Positions 34,626 to 46,126 of a stretch of 64,000 bases of DNA are shown piece by piece. The position numbers and the translations under genes were made by a program. The stretch comes from Fonsecaea monophora (taxonomy: Eukaryota; Ascomycota; Eurotiomycetes; Chaetothyriales; Herpotrichiellaceae), in assembly GCF_001642475.1 (NCBI RefSeq), contig NW_019174008.1, positions 1 through 64,000 on the forward strand. Direction: 5' to 3'. Each line of letters begins with the position of its first letter. The stretch's first letter is position 1. The notes below the pieces were generated by a model that saw only the letters and a program-made list of their open reading frames with translations, did not search any database and was not told the origin of the DNA.

Positions 34626-37130
34626 ATGGCGGAACAAGACCAGGATGACCGCCGGCCAGATCAACGCCCGCCAGCGTATACCGGACCTTTCCTATTTGTT
34701 AACAAGAACGCCACAAATCTTAGGTCCAGGCAGAGGGAGGAGGTGTTTGCAGTGCGGAGCCATGCCATGCAGATTGCCAGGAGATCGAGGAAGCCATCGT
34801 CCCAGACCAAAGCAACGCAGCGCGAAAGCCAGACACACCCCGAGTCAGCGACACCTGCAAGTCCGGTAGCTCAAACCGCTGTTCCCAGTCCAACAGCCGA
34901 GCCAATTCCATCGATCCAAGACATTTTGGAGCAGCAGGCGAGAGGAGTACTCCAATATCAGCAGAGACAGTCTCAGAGACGCCAGCCAGACCAATCTCGA
35001 GGCCAGTCAGCCACGCATGAATTCCCAGCCTTGTCCTCCAGACCCTCGACTCTCCCGCTGTCGACTTCCAACCTTCTTCCAGCTGAATATGCTGCCTCTT
35101 TAGCGCAACTGAGCACCGCTGCATCGCCCACCTCACTGATTCCAACCGGCGCAACAGACCCCAATGTGGCCGGACCATCGTCTCCTGATACTTTTTTCAA
35201 CTCGGTCCTGCAGTTCTGGCGACTGTGCTACATGTCCAACTTTTGGCCCGCACATATCTACTTCAACCCTTCACACACGGCGGTCCAGTTCACCGACGGC
35301 TGGATTCGAAACATGGTCATCAATAATCCGGCCATGCTGCACGGCCTTTTTTCTGGCGCGCTCAGTTACATCACAAACTATCTTCCTCCCACCGACAACA
35401 CACCGATGCTGTGGGCTAGGGCTATCCATCATTATGGAAAATGTCTTGAAGAAACCCGGGTTCAGCTCGCCCAACCAGGTATCAGTTCTGAAGCAGCCCT
35501 AAGTCTGATACATGGAATGACAACGTTCAGTTTTCACTGCCAAGACCTGGAGAGCTGCCAGCTCCATTGTGCGGCTTCAATGCGGCTCCTTCGAGGTCTT
35601 GAAGGGGGGCTTGAAGCGTTGCATCCAGTGCTCAAGTACCTTTTGATACTCTGCGACTCGCTTACAGCAAGCCATGCCCCAAGACGTCCGTCGATGGACC
35701 TTGAGACCTGGGCACCTAAGGCATGGCCAGAAGAGCCATCGTTACGACCACTTGATCATCTGTTCAGCTTTGATGCTCATGTCTATGAGGACACGGACAA
35801 TGCAATATTTCTCCAGACCGAGCACGGCGAGGACAATGACGATATTCGGCATCTCTTGGAGCTGATTAATTGGCATCGCGAAGCATTGGCGGCAAATGAG
35901 TTGGCCTTCGCCCTTGCAGACACATCCGGCTCTCCGAACATCTCCGAATCTGTTGGCGAAGGTGGTCAGGACCGCGCCGATCCGATATATACATGGCTTT
36001 CGCTGCGTCAATACGCCTTGAGCTGCCTCTCGTCGCACAAGTACATGGACTTCCTGGAGTTGGAAGGCCACGAACCGCCACTGCTGTCACAGATACGCTA
36101 TGCTTTCCACTCTAGCATGGTGCTTGCCACCAGCTACATGTTCCAGTTCGTTATGCGCTACGGTATGAACTCTCCGAGCATGGCATACATTCCGTTCCAT
36201 CACCTTCGCGCGAGGCTGGACTTGCTCATGGCACTTATGAGCCAGTATAGGCGTCTGCAAGTGCCAGAAACAGGGAGGGCCCGTGGTGGAAGAGGGCCAA
36301 CTAATCCGGTTCCAACGGACGCCCTTTTGTTTCTCTTCTTTGCTGGCGCGGTCGTCGAGGAATCGGATGGTCCAAATCGAGTCCAAGCACCACACCATAT
36401 CACGAGGGCTGGCGTGATCCCTTCACCTTCTGTTGAGCACCCAGGCGATATCATCAATGAACGTTGGTTCAGTGTGCATTTCGCCATGGTGCTGCAGCGA
36501 TTGAATATCGAAGCTTGGGAAAACGTCAGACGGGTTTTGAAGAGGTTTGTTTATGTCGAGAGAATTTTGGATCGGTTTTTGCAGGTTCTTGTGACGAGGA
36601 AGCTCGAGTTTTTGGCGGCCCTGGTTGTAGGCGTACCGGATCATGTTCCTGCTGGTGGCTCTGGAGGCGCTAACGCTGCTGGCTTTTTCGGCTTACCGGG
36701 AGTGGCAGGGTCAGTGGCAGGGTCAGCACGGCATGGGACGAGTTCTTCGCAACGACAACCTCCACCATCCCGACAACCTTCCCTTCAGATGCCCACGCAA
36801 CAACCAGCACTCCATCAGTCGACGGGGATGCCGATACCCATGACATTGCCTGGAGCACCCTCGAGTCCCAATCTCGAGGGAGGTCTTGGTTCCTTGCCAC
36901 TGCTTGGGTCTGCGCCAGTCTCCCTCCCGGCCGACGTTCCCAACACAGCAGCTGATTGGTGGCAAGACATGGGGTACGACATGGGGGTCCCGGAAGACTT
37001 TTCAATGGATTTGGACATGCATTTGAGCATGGAAACGGGATTAGACGCGCTATCTGATGTCCAGATGCACGGTGAAGACTTGGGTAGGCCGGAGGAAATC
37101 CAGCCAGAGAAAAGACCCGAGCAAGATTGA
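34626..37130 (+). CDS. Fungal transcription-factor-like protein lacking a Zn2Cys6 cluster
   Basis: Single exon, 834 residues from the ATG of MAEQDQDDRRPD. Around residues 21–45 it has the motif FLFVNKNA followed by basic RSRQREEVFAVRSHAMQIARRSRK-type residues; this short N-terminal motif is common in Pezizomycotina proteins that carry the fungal-specific transcription factor domain but no zinc cluster. Residues ~60–190 are Ser/Pro/Gln-rich. From about 195 the protein is mostly helical with Trp and Leu patterns (FWRLCYMSNFWPAHIYF, LLRGLEGGLEALHPVLKYLL) typical of the fungal_trans regulatory domain. The C-terminal ~130 residues are Gly/Pro-rich, then acidic with repeated DMxM motifs, possibly an activation region. 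No C6 motif is found in frame or directly upstream. A regulatory role is likely; targets are unknown. Confidence 0.75.
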   Translation: MAEQDQDDRRPDQRPPAYTGPFLFVNKNATNLRSRQREEVFAVRSHAMQIARRSRKPSSQTKATQRESQTHPESATPASPVAQTAVPSPTAEPIPSIQDILEQQARGVLQYQQRQSQRRQPDQSRGQSATHEFPALSSRPSTLPLSTSNLLPAEYAASLAQLSTAASPTSLIPTGATDPNVAGPSSPDTFFNSVLQFWRLCYMSNFWPAHIYFNPSHTAVQFTDGWIRNMVINNPAMLHGLFSGALSYITNYLPPTDNTPMLWARAIHHYGKCLEETRVQLAQPGISSEAALSLIHGMTTFSFHCQDLESCQLHCAASMRLLRGLEGGLEALHPVLKYLLILCDSLTASHAPRRPSMDLETWAPKAWPEEPSLRPLDHLFSFDAHVYEDTDNAIFLQTEHGEDNDDIRHLLELINWHREALAANELAFALADTSGSPNISESVGEGGQDRADPIYTWLSLRQYALSCLSSHKYMDFLELEGHEPPLLSQIRYAFHSSMVLATSYMFQFVMRYGMNSPSMAYIPFHHLRARLDLLMALMSQYRRLQVPETGRARGGRGPTNPVPTDALLFLFFAGAVVEESDGPNRVQAPHHITRAGVIPSPSVEHPGDIINERWFSVHFAMVLQRLNIEAWENVRRVLKRFVYVERILDRFLQVLVTRKLEFLAALVVGVPDHVPAGGSGGANAAGFFGLPGVAGSVAGSARHGTSSSQRQPPPSRQPSLQMPTQQPALHQSTGMPIPMTLPGAPSSPNLEGGLGSLPLLGSAPVSLPADVPNTAADWWQDMGYDMGVPEDFSMDLDMHLSMETGLDALSDVQMHGEDLGRPEEIQPEKRPEQD

Positions 37131-38072
37131 GAGGAGGAAACTGGTGAATGGCACCGAGCTGAGATGACGCGTATTCGGAGAATCTCTTCGTCTCGATCAA
37201 GGAGTAAGAGGTCAGTCAAAGGCGGTCAGAGAAGGAAGCCTGGTTATCCGGGATAGGGATGGTTTTCTGGTGGGTTCACGCGTGGTGGATTATGACAAGG
37301 CATGTATGTACTCGTTCCGGGCACAGAATAGTGGAGACACCTCCAACAGGCTGAGACAATGTCCTGACCGGTACGCAGTTTTGTGCTGTGCTTGGTCCGC
37401 ATCAATCTCAATCAATCTCGTTCAGATCGAAGGCTCAGATCGCACTGATTGTACTGGGAGAAACAGAGGCGGCGGTGATGATCACGTGCAAGGCTTTGAT
37501 CATGTGATGGGCACGTGCCTGCGCATGACGTTCCCATCCCCTCAACACCCCCTCTTCACCCTAAACTGCGCCCGTTGTCATCTCTAGTTCATCGATTCAA
37601 ACACAGGTCAAATCAAGACTTTACCCCTTGCTCCGATCAGAAGCTTGGTTTCTCCGTTAACGGCCCCGGCGGGTAATTCGGTGCGGGTGACGTTTTGGCA
37701 CACTTTCCCCGGGATTGACAAGTGTTGCTGTAGTCATTATTCACCGTGCCGAGTTCCGGGCAGGGTTTGATGCCATCCTTGACCAGAGTGGCGGCGACTG
37801 ACACTCTTCTCCCAGGTCCTTTTGTGCTTTTCCACACTGACAAGGGTTTGAAAATGCCGCGTTTCCTGAATGGCCCGTTATGCGCACACCGAACGGTCAT
37901 TATGCGTAAAATCCGCCTTTTCTCCAGTGCTTCGATATGGGTTAAAATGGATTATAACCCTCGGCTCTCTTTCTTCAACCCCTCATATTCCTGATGTTCC
38001 CTCTGTGCCGCGATTCCGTTTTAGTTTTTGGCTTTTTCTGCAGGACGATAAGGAGCGCAGACATCCCGGACC
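37131..38072. other. Intergenic region, 942 bp
   Basis: No gene. Holds two CACGTG boxes (37483–37488 and 37512–37517) and the presumed promoter of the second MFS gene. Confidence 0.45.
37483..37517. promoter_or_regulatory. Paired CACGTG boxes
   Basis: CACGTG at 37483–37488 and 37512–37517, 23 bp apart, with a TGATCATGTGAT half-similar element between them. They are about 560 bp upstream of the MFS start at 38073. Function is inferred from the known fungal bHLH site. Confidence 0.4.
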
Positions 38073-40067
38073 ATGGACACTGACCTTAATAGAACATGGA
38101 CAGCACCCGAGAATCGGCACAGACGACCCTCGCGTGCTTCTTTACGACGAGCTCGATCGACTCCAGGGGATGACTCTCACCAGCTGTTTTCGCCTCAATT
38201 CATGGATGACCATGGTGCCCACCATTACCACGTCGCCGCGATGCCCGACGAGCATCGTATGGATCGGCGCGATGGTGTTGAGGGTCCAATGATCGAGGAG
38301 GATGCCATATCCGACACCAGCACCGCTGGGGAATCTCGGGAGGAAGTGAGGTTCGGCGTGGTCAATAGTCGCGATGTTGAAGCAGGACTTAATCTGCCAG
38401 AGTTGAAGACCGAGAAGTCTGCTCGATCGCTGAAGGATCCCCACCTAGTAAGTGTGACTCTGTGTCTCCTCGAGTTGAAATACCCCAGATGGCTAAATGT
38501 GGGCAGGTCACTTGGGAGGGTTCCGAGGACCCGGAGAATCCGAAGAATTGGACGTATAGGAAGAAATGGGCGGCAACTCTGATTGTATCGTCGTTTACGT
38601 TTATTTCACCAGTGTCATCGTCTATGGTGGCACCGGCACTCGATAAAATCGGCCAGGACTTGGGAATCACCGAGGATCTCGAGAAATCATTGACCCTGTC
38701 TATCTTCATCCTTGCATACGCTATCGGGCCGTTGTTTTTGGGCCCTTTGTCAGAGATATACGGTCGAGTCATCGTTCTGCAACTGTCCAATCTGTTCTAT
38801 CTGGCCTGGAATATTGGATGTGGCTTTGCCCAGACTCAAGGTCAACTCATCGCATTTCGGTTTCTGAGTGGCTTGGGTGGTAGCGCACCTTTGGCGTTGG
38901 GTGGAGGTGTATTGAGTGATTGCTGGCGTGCAGAAGAACGTGGCAAGTCCATCAGCATATACTCTCTTGCACCACTCCTGGGTCCTGCAGTTGGGCCCAT
39001 CGCTGGCGGATTCATTGCGATGAAGGTAGGTTCGGCTTTGAACGTGTTGATCCTTCGACTGCTGACGGTCGACAGACAACTTGGAGATGGTGCTTTTGGG
39101 CGACGTCGATTTTGGACGCTGGTATCCAAGTCCTGGGCTTTATCTATCTGCGAGAGACCTACGCACCCAAACTGTTGAATGACAAGGCAAAGAGGCTCCG
39201 GGAAGAGACAGGCGATCCAAACTACCATACTGAGTGGGATCGTCCCGATAGAACACTGGGGAAGGTCCTCCGCACGAGCCTTGTCCGTCCATTCCGTCTT
39301 CTTGGAACACAACCCATCATTCAAGCGGTGGCTCTGTATATGTGCGTATTGCCCCGACAAAGATGGGACATCCACTAACAAGTTCTAGGGCGTACCTCTA
39401 CGGCCTTATGTACCTTGTCCTGTCCACTTTTCCCACAGTCTGGGAAGGAATCTACGGCGAATCGGTCGGCGTGGGTGGTCTCAACTACATCTCTTTAGGA
39501 GTTGGATTTTTCTTGGGTACACAGATCTGCGCTCCAATCAACGACCGGATTTACCGCAAACTGAAGAAGCGAAACAACAACGTTGGGAGACCCGAGTTCC
39601 GTGTCCCGCTGATGTTCCCGGGTGCTGCCCTTGTGCCGATCGGCATCTTTATTTATGGCTGGGGTGCAAGAGCAAGTGTACACTGGATCGTTCCTAATAT
39701 TGGAGCTGCGCTGTATGCAGCAGGCACCATTATGGGTTTTCAATGCACGCAGACCTACATTGTGGATGCATACTCTCGGTTCGCGGCTTCAGCCGTCGCA
39801 TCTGCCGTGGTGCTGCGAAGTCTAGCAGGCTTTGGATTGTGAGTGTTTTTCATGTTGACTGTGTGGCATGAGATGGAACTCGAGACTAACAATGAATGCA
39901 TCGGGAACAGTCCTCTCTTTGCTCCCTACATGTATCAAGCCCTCGGAGTGGATTGGGGAAACTCGCTGCTGGCGTTCCTTGGGATAGGACTTGGTATCCC
40001 GGCACCAATCCTACTCTGGAGGTACGGCGAGACTCTGCGGAACAAGAGTACCTACGCAGCTGGGTGA
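38073..40067 (+). CDS. MFS transporter, DHA1 multidrug-resistance type
   Basis: Plasma-membrane proton-coupled exporter; substrate unknown. Five exons, 38073–38447, 38507–39025, 39076–39341, 39389–39838 and 39911–40067, give 588 residues. Introns are 59, 50, 47 and 72 bp. For intron 1 the acceptor at 38506 is used because it produces DPHLVTWEGSEDPENPKNW, the classic motif before helix 1; an earlier CAG would leave a 41-bp intron. Later landmarks are GPLSEIYGRV (loop 2–3), GLGGSAPLALGGGVLSDCW, GPAVGPIAGGFI and KTTWRWCFW across junction 2, then LRETYAPKLL in the central loop. The ~140-residue N-terminal cytosolic tail is acidic and His-rich near residue 50 (HGAHHYH). Twelve helices are expected. 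Paralogous in layout to, but clearly distinct from, the 15.7-kb transporter. Confidence 0.92.
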
Positions 40068-41072
40068 GGCTGGCCTGTGCTGCGTTCACTGACAGGTGAC
40101 CTGCTTGTCCACAACACGAGGCTCAAACTGCCGCGACAGTCATGCGAACTCTGCAGCCCGGCGATCTCGCTGACCACCTTCTCGGAATTTAGGATTTCGT
40201 GGCGCAGTCGCTCAGCCAGGCAGGTGACGTCAGCACTCAAGAGCGTCAACGTTGGGAAAAGATACCCAGAGTCAAGGCGTCGAACCGCGTCACTCTATAC
40301 CAAGAGTTACGTCCGAGGATATTCGAATCGATGGTCTTGGTGTGGCCTCGGTGTGTGTGGTGGAAATGGTGCTCGGCGTCTCGGCGACTCGGCGATTCTT
40401 GTTATAGAGACTCTGCATTGCCGGTCGATCAATGTCTGAGATGAAGCGGGCAACCTCACCTTGAAGCTCGCAGATCGACGAATCCCGACCTTCGACTGCA
40501 AGGTCGACTGCAAGGTCAGCTTATTGTCAAGACCTCGCCGTGCGACAGATGAACGACGGGAGAAAACCAAATCCTCTGCCACTGCCCTCTTACAGATAGG
40601 CACGAGGTTTTCCCCCACAGAACAACCCCTGCATGTCTTTGTGATTGACTCTTCCAGCATTCTTATTCAACTTACGTTACCTCTGCCTTTTCTACCCAAG
40701 CGCTTTATCAGAGGAGTTTTGATTGGTATCGACGGGACTTGATGTATGAGTCCTCCGGGTTCCTTCGTCTTTGTCGTTTATAATAAGAATATACTGCATT
40801 TCATTCCACCTGCTCAGCAAGCCATCTACATACCTGTCACTTCTTGGCGACAACGAATCTTGTCTCGAGTCCTGTCTTGGGACCGGGAGTGGGGCGCTTG
40901 AAGAGTTTCTACAGCGATAGAGGAGGGACCTAAAATCATGGTGTGGTGTGGTATATAATGGTATACCTACAGTAGTTGTGCTGGGTTCATAACATATAGA
41001 CGGCACCTTTGCCTGACATGACATGACATGACCATGAGACCATCAAACATTCGTTCATACTTTGTGCTATTT

Positions 41073-41113
41073 TCTCTCTCTCTCTCTCTCTCTCTCCTCT
41101 CGCGCGCGCGCGC
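41073..41113. repeat. (TC)12 microsatellite joined to an alternating CG tract
   Basis: A 24-bp TC dinucleotide run is followed after four bases by about 13 bp of alternating C and G. The alternating CG tract could adopt Z-form DNA. It lies in non-coding DNA between converging genes. Confidence 0.9.
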
Positions 41114-41390
41114 CGTTTGCTTTTTGGGCGTCGACGGCTTGAGTGGTTTCTTTCGTGATAATCTCGTTTTCGCTTTTCGCTACTCATATACTCGGGCTTT
41201 GGGTATTGGTGTTTTGGGTGTTTCACTGTTTCTGGCGTGGCCTTGCTTTGGCCTACCTTTGCCTGGTCTGGTCGGGTCTGTTGCCTGTACTGAAGACCCC
41301 CCTTTCGCTCTCAAAAGAACACCTCTGGTGACTGTGGTGAATGTGGTGAACGCTGCCCCTGACCCTAACCCTTATCCTGACCTCAAGGCC

Positions 41391-41418
41391 GACCCCGACC
41401 CCGACCCCGACCCCCGAC
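41391..41418. repeat. (GACCCC)n hexamer repeat
   Basis: Four GACCCC-type units in tandem, preceded by degenerate CCTGAC/CCTAAC units from about 41,357. It is about 50 bp downstream of the stop codon of the minus-strand MFS gene, probably in its 3' untranslated region. Confidence 0.8.
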
Positions 41419-41468
41419 AAGAAGAAAATCTCAGTCATCTCATTCAACTTCCATCATCTCAGCCAAAC

Positions 41469-43669
41469 TCAATCGAGAGCCGTCGACCGGTGCGGACTCC
41501 GACTGCGCACGCGGGCCAGCGCGTCTGACGAGGAATCAGGCACGAGGAGGACACGAGGATCAGTACTCGACGGGGCGGAACCCCTTGCGGTGATCGTTAT
41601 CGTCAAGTCGGATTCTTTGGCGTCGTCACCGTGGACTTTCTCGGTACCGTCGTCTTTGTCATCGCTGGTGTCGCGCTCATGGAAACTGTCCGTAGAACCG
41701 GCCAGGCTGGCGAGCTCGACGATGGCCCCGTCGTCGTGTCCTCCGTGGTGGTGGGCGTGCGAGGGAAAGAGCCCGGTGCCGTTGGTCAAGCCTCGAGCAT
41801 GATGTTCCGCTGCACCGCCTTCACTCGTGGTGTCGTCACTGTCGTCCCCATCTCCGTCTCCACCGTGCCGCGGTCCAGGCGTCTTGCCCCCTTTCCCATA
41901 CCCCTCCAACTTGACGTTGATGAACAGGGCGTACAGGCCAAAGTCGTAGGCGAGACGACACACGCCGGCGGCGACAAAGGCGATGCCGAAGCGGTCGCCC
42001 TCGGCCAGGACGCCCGTGACGCTGGGCCCCATCATGGCGGCCAGGTTGCGCAGCATGCTGGTGATGCCCATGACGGCGGTGCGCTCGTCGGGCCGGACCA
42101 CGGCGGCGATGAACGCCGAGCGCGGCGCCTGGTCCATGTTGTTGAGCGCCGTGCGCAGCAGCAGCAACCCCGCCGTGAGCCACAGGTACGGCGGAAAGGG
42201 GAAGAAGAGCACGGCGGCCGACGAGGGCACGTGCGTAAAGACCATGGTGTTGATGAGCCCGATCTTTCGCGCGAGGGGGCCCGCGAATACGGCCCCGATG
42301 GCCCCCAGAAAGTACGACAGCGACGTGATGTCGCCCAGCGTCGACTTGGACGGGTGGAACTTGATGTCCATGTAGTAGTTGGTCAGCGAGTACGGCACCA
42401 TCCCGTCCGCCAGCGAGTCGATTGCCAGCAGGAACCACAGCTTGTACATGATCGTCCGTGTCGGCTTGGAGATCTGCGCGAAAGCGCTCGAGAGCCAGGA
42501 CTTGGCTCGTGACGTCCACCGGCGGGAGGACGGCGTTGTCTGGTAATTGTGATGTGATGCTGCGGTCGTCGGTGTCGTCGGTGCGGTTGCTTCGATATCA
42601 TGTGCGGCAGTGCCGTTCGGTCTGGTTGACAGTTGGACCTCTTCATCGCCAGCTTCATCCCCGTCGTCCTGTGGAACGCTGGCATATGACTCGTCCCCTT
42701 TATTATCCGGTCTCAACTCACAAGCCTCGGTCAACAGAAAGACAAACAAGACATTGACGAGCCCCATGGCCGAGTACACCCAAAACAGCGCATGATACGC
42801 GCCGACCTCTGTCCATCCTGGGCGTGCTTGGAGGAAGTGAATGATCCTCCCGGACGCTTCGCTGCCGATGCTCGACCCCAACGTTGACGTCGTAACGTAC
42901 CAAGCCAAAACATCTGCGCGGTTGGAAGGCGTTGTAAGCTGTGAGAGAACAGACCTAAACCGATTGAAGCATATTAGCCACCAGACTTCAGTCTTTCGCA
43001 CCAATAGACCGGAGGTTGGCACAATAGACAGACGGGGGAGACGGAAAAACTTACTCCTCAATACTCCTAAACGGACCAAAGTCTCCTCCCGTGACACTGA
43101 TGACCCCTAAGATCGCCGCACCCAGCAAGATCCAAAAGTTCTCAAAGACGGCAAACACAAACCCACTCAGGATCATGAGGACCGACCCGGCCATCAACAC
43201 GCGGCGCCGTCCCACCCGGTCGGCGATCAGGGTCAAAAAGGTGCCAAGGAAGACATCGCCGAGGAGGGTGAGGGTCATGAAGATGCCGATCTGGTGGTCC
43301 GAGTAATTCAAGGCCGAGAAGAAGATTGCTGTGAGACGGCCATGAGAAAAACACGGAACAAATGGTGCGAGAGAATAGAGGCCGGAATGACTCTGCCTCG
43401 ACTTGGAGATATATGCAACACGATACCCTCTTAACTTTACCTGTGGATGTAAGGCGCGAAGGTGTTTCTGCATGTACACACATTCACAAGCCGGGGAGCA
43501 CGAGACCATGGCTCAGAGACTTACCCAGTATCAACGAATTGGTCCCATACGCAAACATGCGGCACGACCGTGCCAGGATAATGAGCCAGGCATTTCTCCC
43601 AGTCTCGTGGATGGCCACGATGCCGAATTCATGATAGAACCATTGGAAAGGCCCGAAAATGACAGACAT
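41469..43669 (-). CDS. MFS transporter with long acidic/His-rich C-terminal tail
   Basis: Exons 43669–43525, 43328–43055 and 42954–41469 encode 634 residues; introns are 196 and 100 bp. The start ATG gives MSVIFGPFQWF; an earlier exon cannot be excluded. Helix 1 continues YGTNSLILAIFFSAL across junction 1, then loop 2–3 shows LIADRVGRRRVLMAG, the MFS signature. Junction 2 rebuilds FGPFRSIEESVLSQL. After helix 6 a ~75-residue cytosolic loop is Thr/Ser/Ala-rich. The second half contains AIDSLADGMVPYSLTNYYMD and NNMDQAPRSAFIAAVV. After the last helix an unusual tail of roughly 130 residues is rich in Asp, Ser and His, with DGDGDDSDD and a SHAHHHGGHDDG cluster. This resembles metal-handling tails but no family-specific substrate can be read. 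It is convergent with the 38-kb MFS gene. Confidence 0.88.
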
Positions 43670-46126
43670 GACCTTGGGGTCCTTGGCTTTTTGTGTCGGG
43701 TGTATACAAACACCACGCAAGTCACTGACACGCCAACCTCAAGTGGAGGGTATCGTTAGACAAGAGGAAAGGATGGAAGAATTAAGATGCGTAAGCAGCT
43801 TTGGGGGCAATCTCGATGGTTGGGGCGGCTTGAACGGCATCTTGTCCGACACCGCCTATTGAGCTTACCGATATCGGCTGTATAGACAAGGGTGTGTAGA
43901 CCGCCAATAGGTACCAAGGAGGTATAGATTAGGCGATCGTGAGCGACTCCACACATGGCGTAATGAGCGGCAGGGTTGATTGCTCGGTTATTGATGGAGC
44001 CAGATTCAGGGGTTCTGGGCAATTCGTAGCCTTGCGTGTTGAAGTATGTCAATACATAGCACTCGCATCCAGCATATATACTCGGTCCAACGGGATAAGA
44101 CGGGGTCCCTCAGAGGATGTACTCCTACTTTGTTTCTTCCTCAGCTCGAAGCGCCAAAAGTTGGATAGAGGCAGCATCCTGATACCATGGATTTTCGCGA
44201 AGGGCACGATCAAGGAGTGAGGAATTCTGTCGTAGGTCCGTAGATAGTGCTGAGGGGATCTAGTATTGCTCTCTCTGTCTCATAGGTGTGGTCCAGAATT
44301 TGAAACGTCTCAGGCGCTGTGGGAGAACCTGCTCGTTGCTGGATGGACGTCGCTGAAACAGGTAACTGGGTCATGTCGAGAAGGCCACTGTACTCTCAAA
44401 TCAAATCATGCTTCGAGTTCGCTGGATGATATTCCCACATCCCCGAGTCTGACAAAATCACACAAGTGGAATCTTGAGGCCGTCACTGCCGGGGAAATCA
44501 TCCTTGAACCACAAACCGGAAATCAAAACTCCTTCTCCGTCTATCGGGTTTCCTCCTTTGTCACGCGCACAGAGAAATGAAATAGCGAACGAGAAGGTGT
44601 ACAGATATGCCACGTCATCGAACGCTCACCTAAAAGAGCAATACCGTAGTTGGCGCAATTTCGGAGTGAGAGTGCCTTGCTCAGCAAATACTTGAAATCA
44701 AGTAAATGCCACAGTTGATGATGACAGATATGCGTACTGCCTGACTTATAGTTCGAGATGGCGGGACATCTCCAATCTCAGACCGACGGTCCCTCTGTTA
44801 CACTAGGTCGGCAGACGCGACTCGTTTCAGGAACGCGCTGCACTTGCTGCAATGTCGAGATGCAAGGAAGCGTCAGCGTGCAAGTCAGAGTGTCCGTCTG
44901 CCGATAACGTGGAGATCACGAGCTTCGGGAGCTCGGACAGGCTGACCACTTGGCCTGGATTACCGTCTTCAGTAAGTCCTTGCGTGTCGAGAGTATAGTT
45001 GGCCTAGTCGTCCAATCCGAGCTTATGGTGTTTGGCGACAGGACAGCATCTCTGGGTGATAGCCCACAGGAGGCCCGTCGACGTCATGCTTGTCACCGTA
45101 GGCATGAAGCTCGGTGTTTCCCCAATGTGTCTCGGACGTGATGCTTCCCTCATGACGTTGCAACCAAAAGGCGATGCCACCTGGGGAGGCCGACTGACAG
45201 ATCTTATCTGTACCACGTGCTTCCAAGGTATCTATCGCTGTGCATCTTGGGGAAATCTTCTCGTATCCTGCCGTCGGAACGACTCTTTCGAGAGCCGACC
45301 GGTCGATCTCGTCGCACGTTTCTCTGCAATCGGAGGCATTTTCGCGGTATTTGGAAATGACGAAAGCAAGGCACACGCGAAGCCAGGTCAGCCTTGTCAG
45401 CCGTAACAATACCACCCCAAGTGGGCTGTGATGGGATCAGACAGGCGCTGCCAATGGAATCTTCTGCCAATCGCATGGTCGAGTGACAGGTTCGCAAGGG
45501 ATTGATCGTCGCTAGAAGCAACCTAGTCGCACGACAGCCACAAGACAGCCACATCACACCCCTCCCAGATCAGTATCCCCTTCACGGAGCCGGTCCGGTA
45601 CCATGTGTTTCGACTGCCATAAGGTATGAGGCATAAGTACAGCATCCAATGTCAAATGTAGAACTGACGAGTCCTGGCACGGGACCTGTTACACAGAACT
45701 ACCCGAAAGGACCAGCAGCATGTACTTCCTGCTCCACCTATGCATGTAGAGTTCCCCGGTGGACATGATTCGCAGGTTGCAATGTGTCAACGACATGTAT
45801 TTTGCAGGTGGAATAGGACAGCAGTTCCAAAGGCGCGGCGGGGAGCCGTGCGTGAGGTGGCGGCTAATTTCGCCTTCTGTTTGGTGCACCAGTCCAGAGC
45901 TCTTAGCAATTTACTCGCCGGGTTTTATGTTGGGATCTTGGGAGTTCCCCAAAGCGTGAGACAGACAAGTAAAGGTGGAAAGCGGGTTTTAGATGGTCCG
46001 AGGGATATGGTTGAATTGCCGTTGTGACTTTATCTCGCCCATGAGTCTCTTGAGTATTCTCAGGCCCGCTTAGAGATGTATGTAAATCTTTCTGATATAT
46101 AGTGCGGAGCCTTCCTTTCCCTGATA
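43670..46126. other. Gene-poor region, left part (2.5 kb)
   Basis: No recognised gene. Frames up to about 130 codons are open on both strands over 45,020–45,415, but they overlap and show no motif. The + strand version from ATG 45086 (106 codons) has several cysteines without regular spacing. Composition is like the flanking DNA, so nothing points to a decayed transposon. Confidence 0.35.

Larger units (their letters stand above)
40068..41468. other. 1.4-kb convergent intergenic region with microsatellites
   Basis: Lies between two converging MFS genes. No gene is recognised. Near 41,070–41,420 there is a cluster of simple repeats: (TC)n, (CG)n, a GTGGTGAA(T/C) doublet and (GACCCC)n. Confidence 0.5.

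Noticed and set aside
41631..42512. Long plus-strand frame (293 codons) opposite the third MFS gene
   Set aside because: Shadow of the G+C-rich minus-strand coding exon; its sequence is Arg/Gly/His-biased with no family features.
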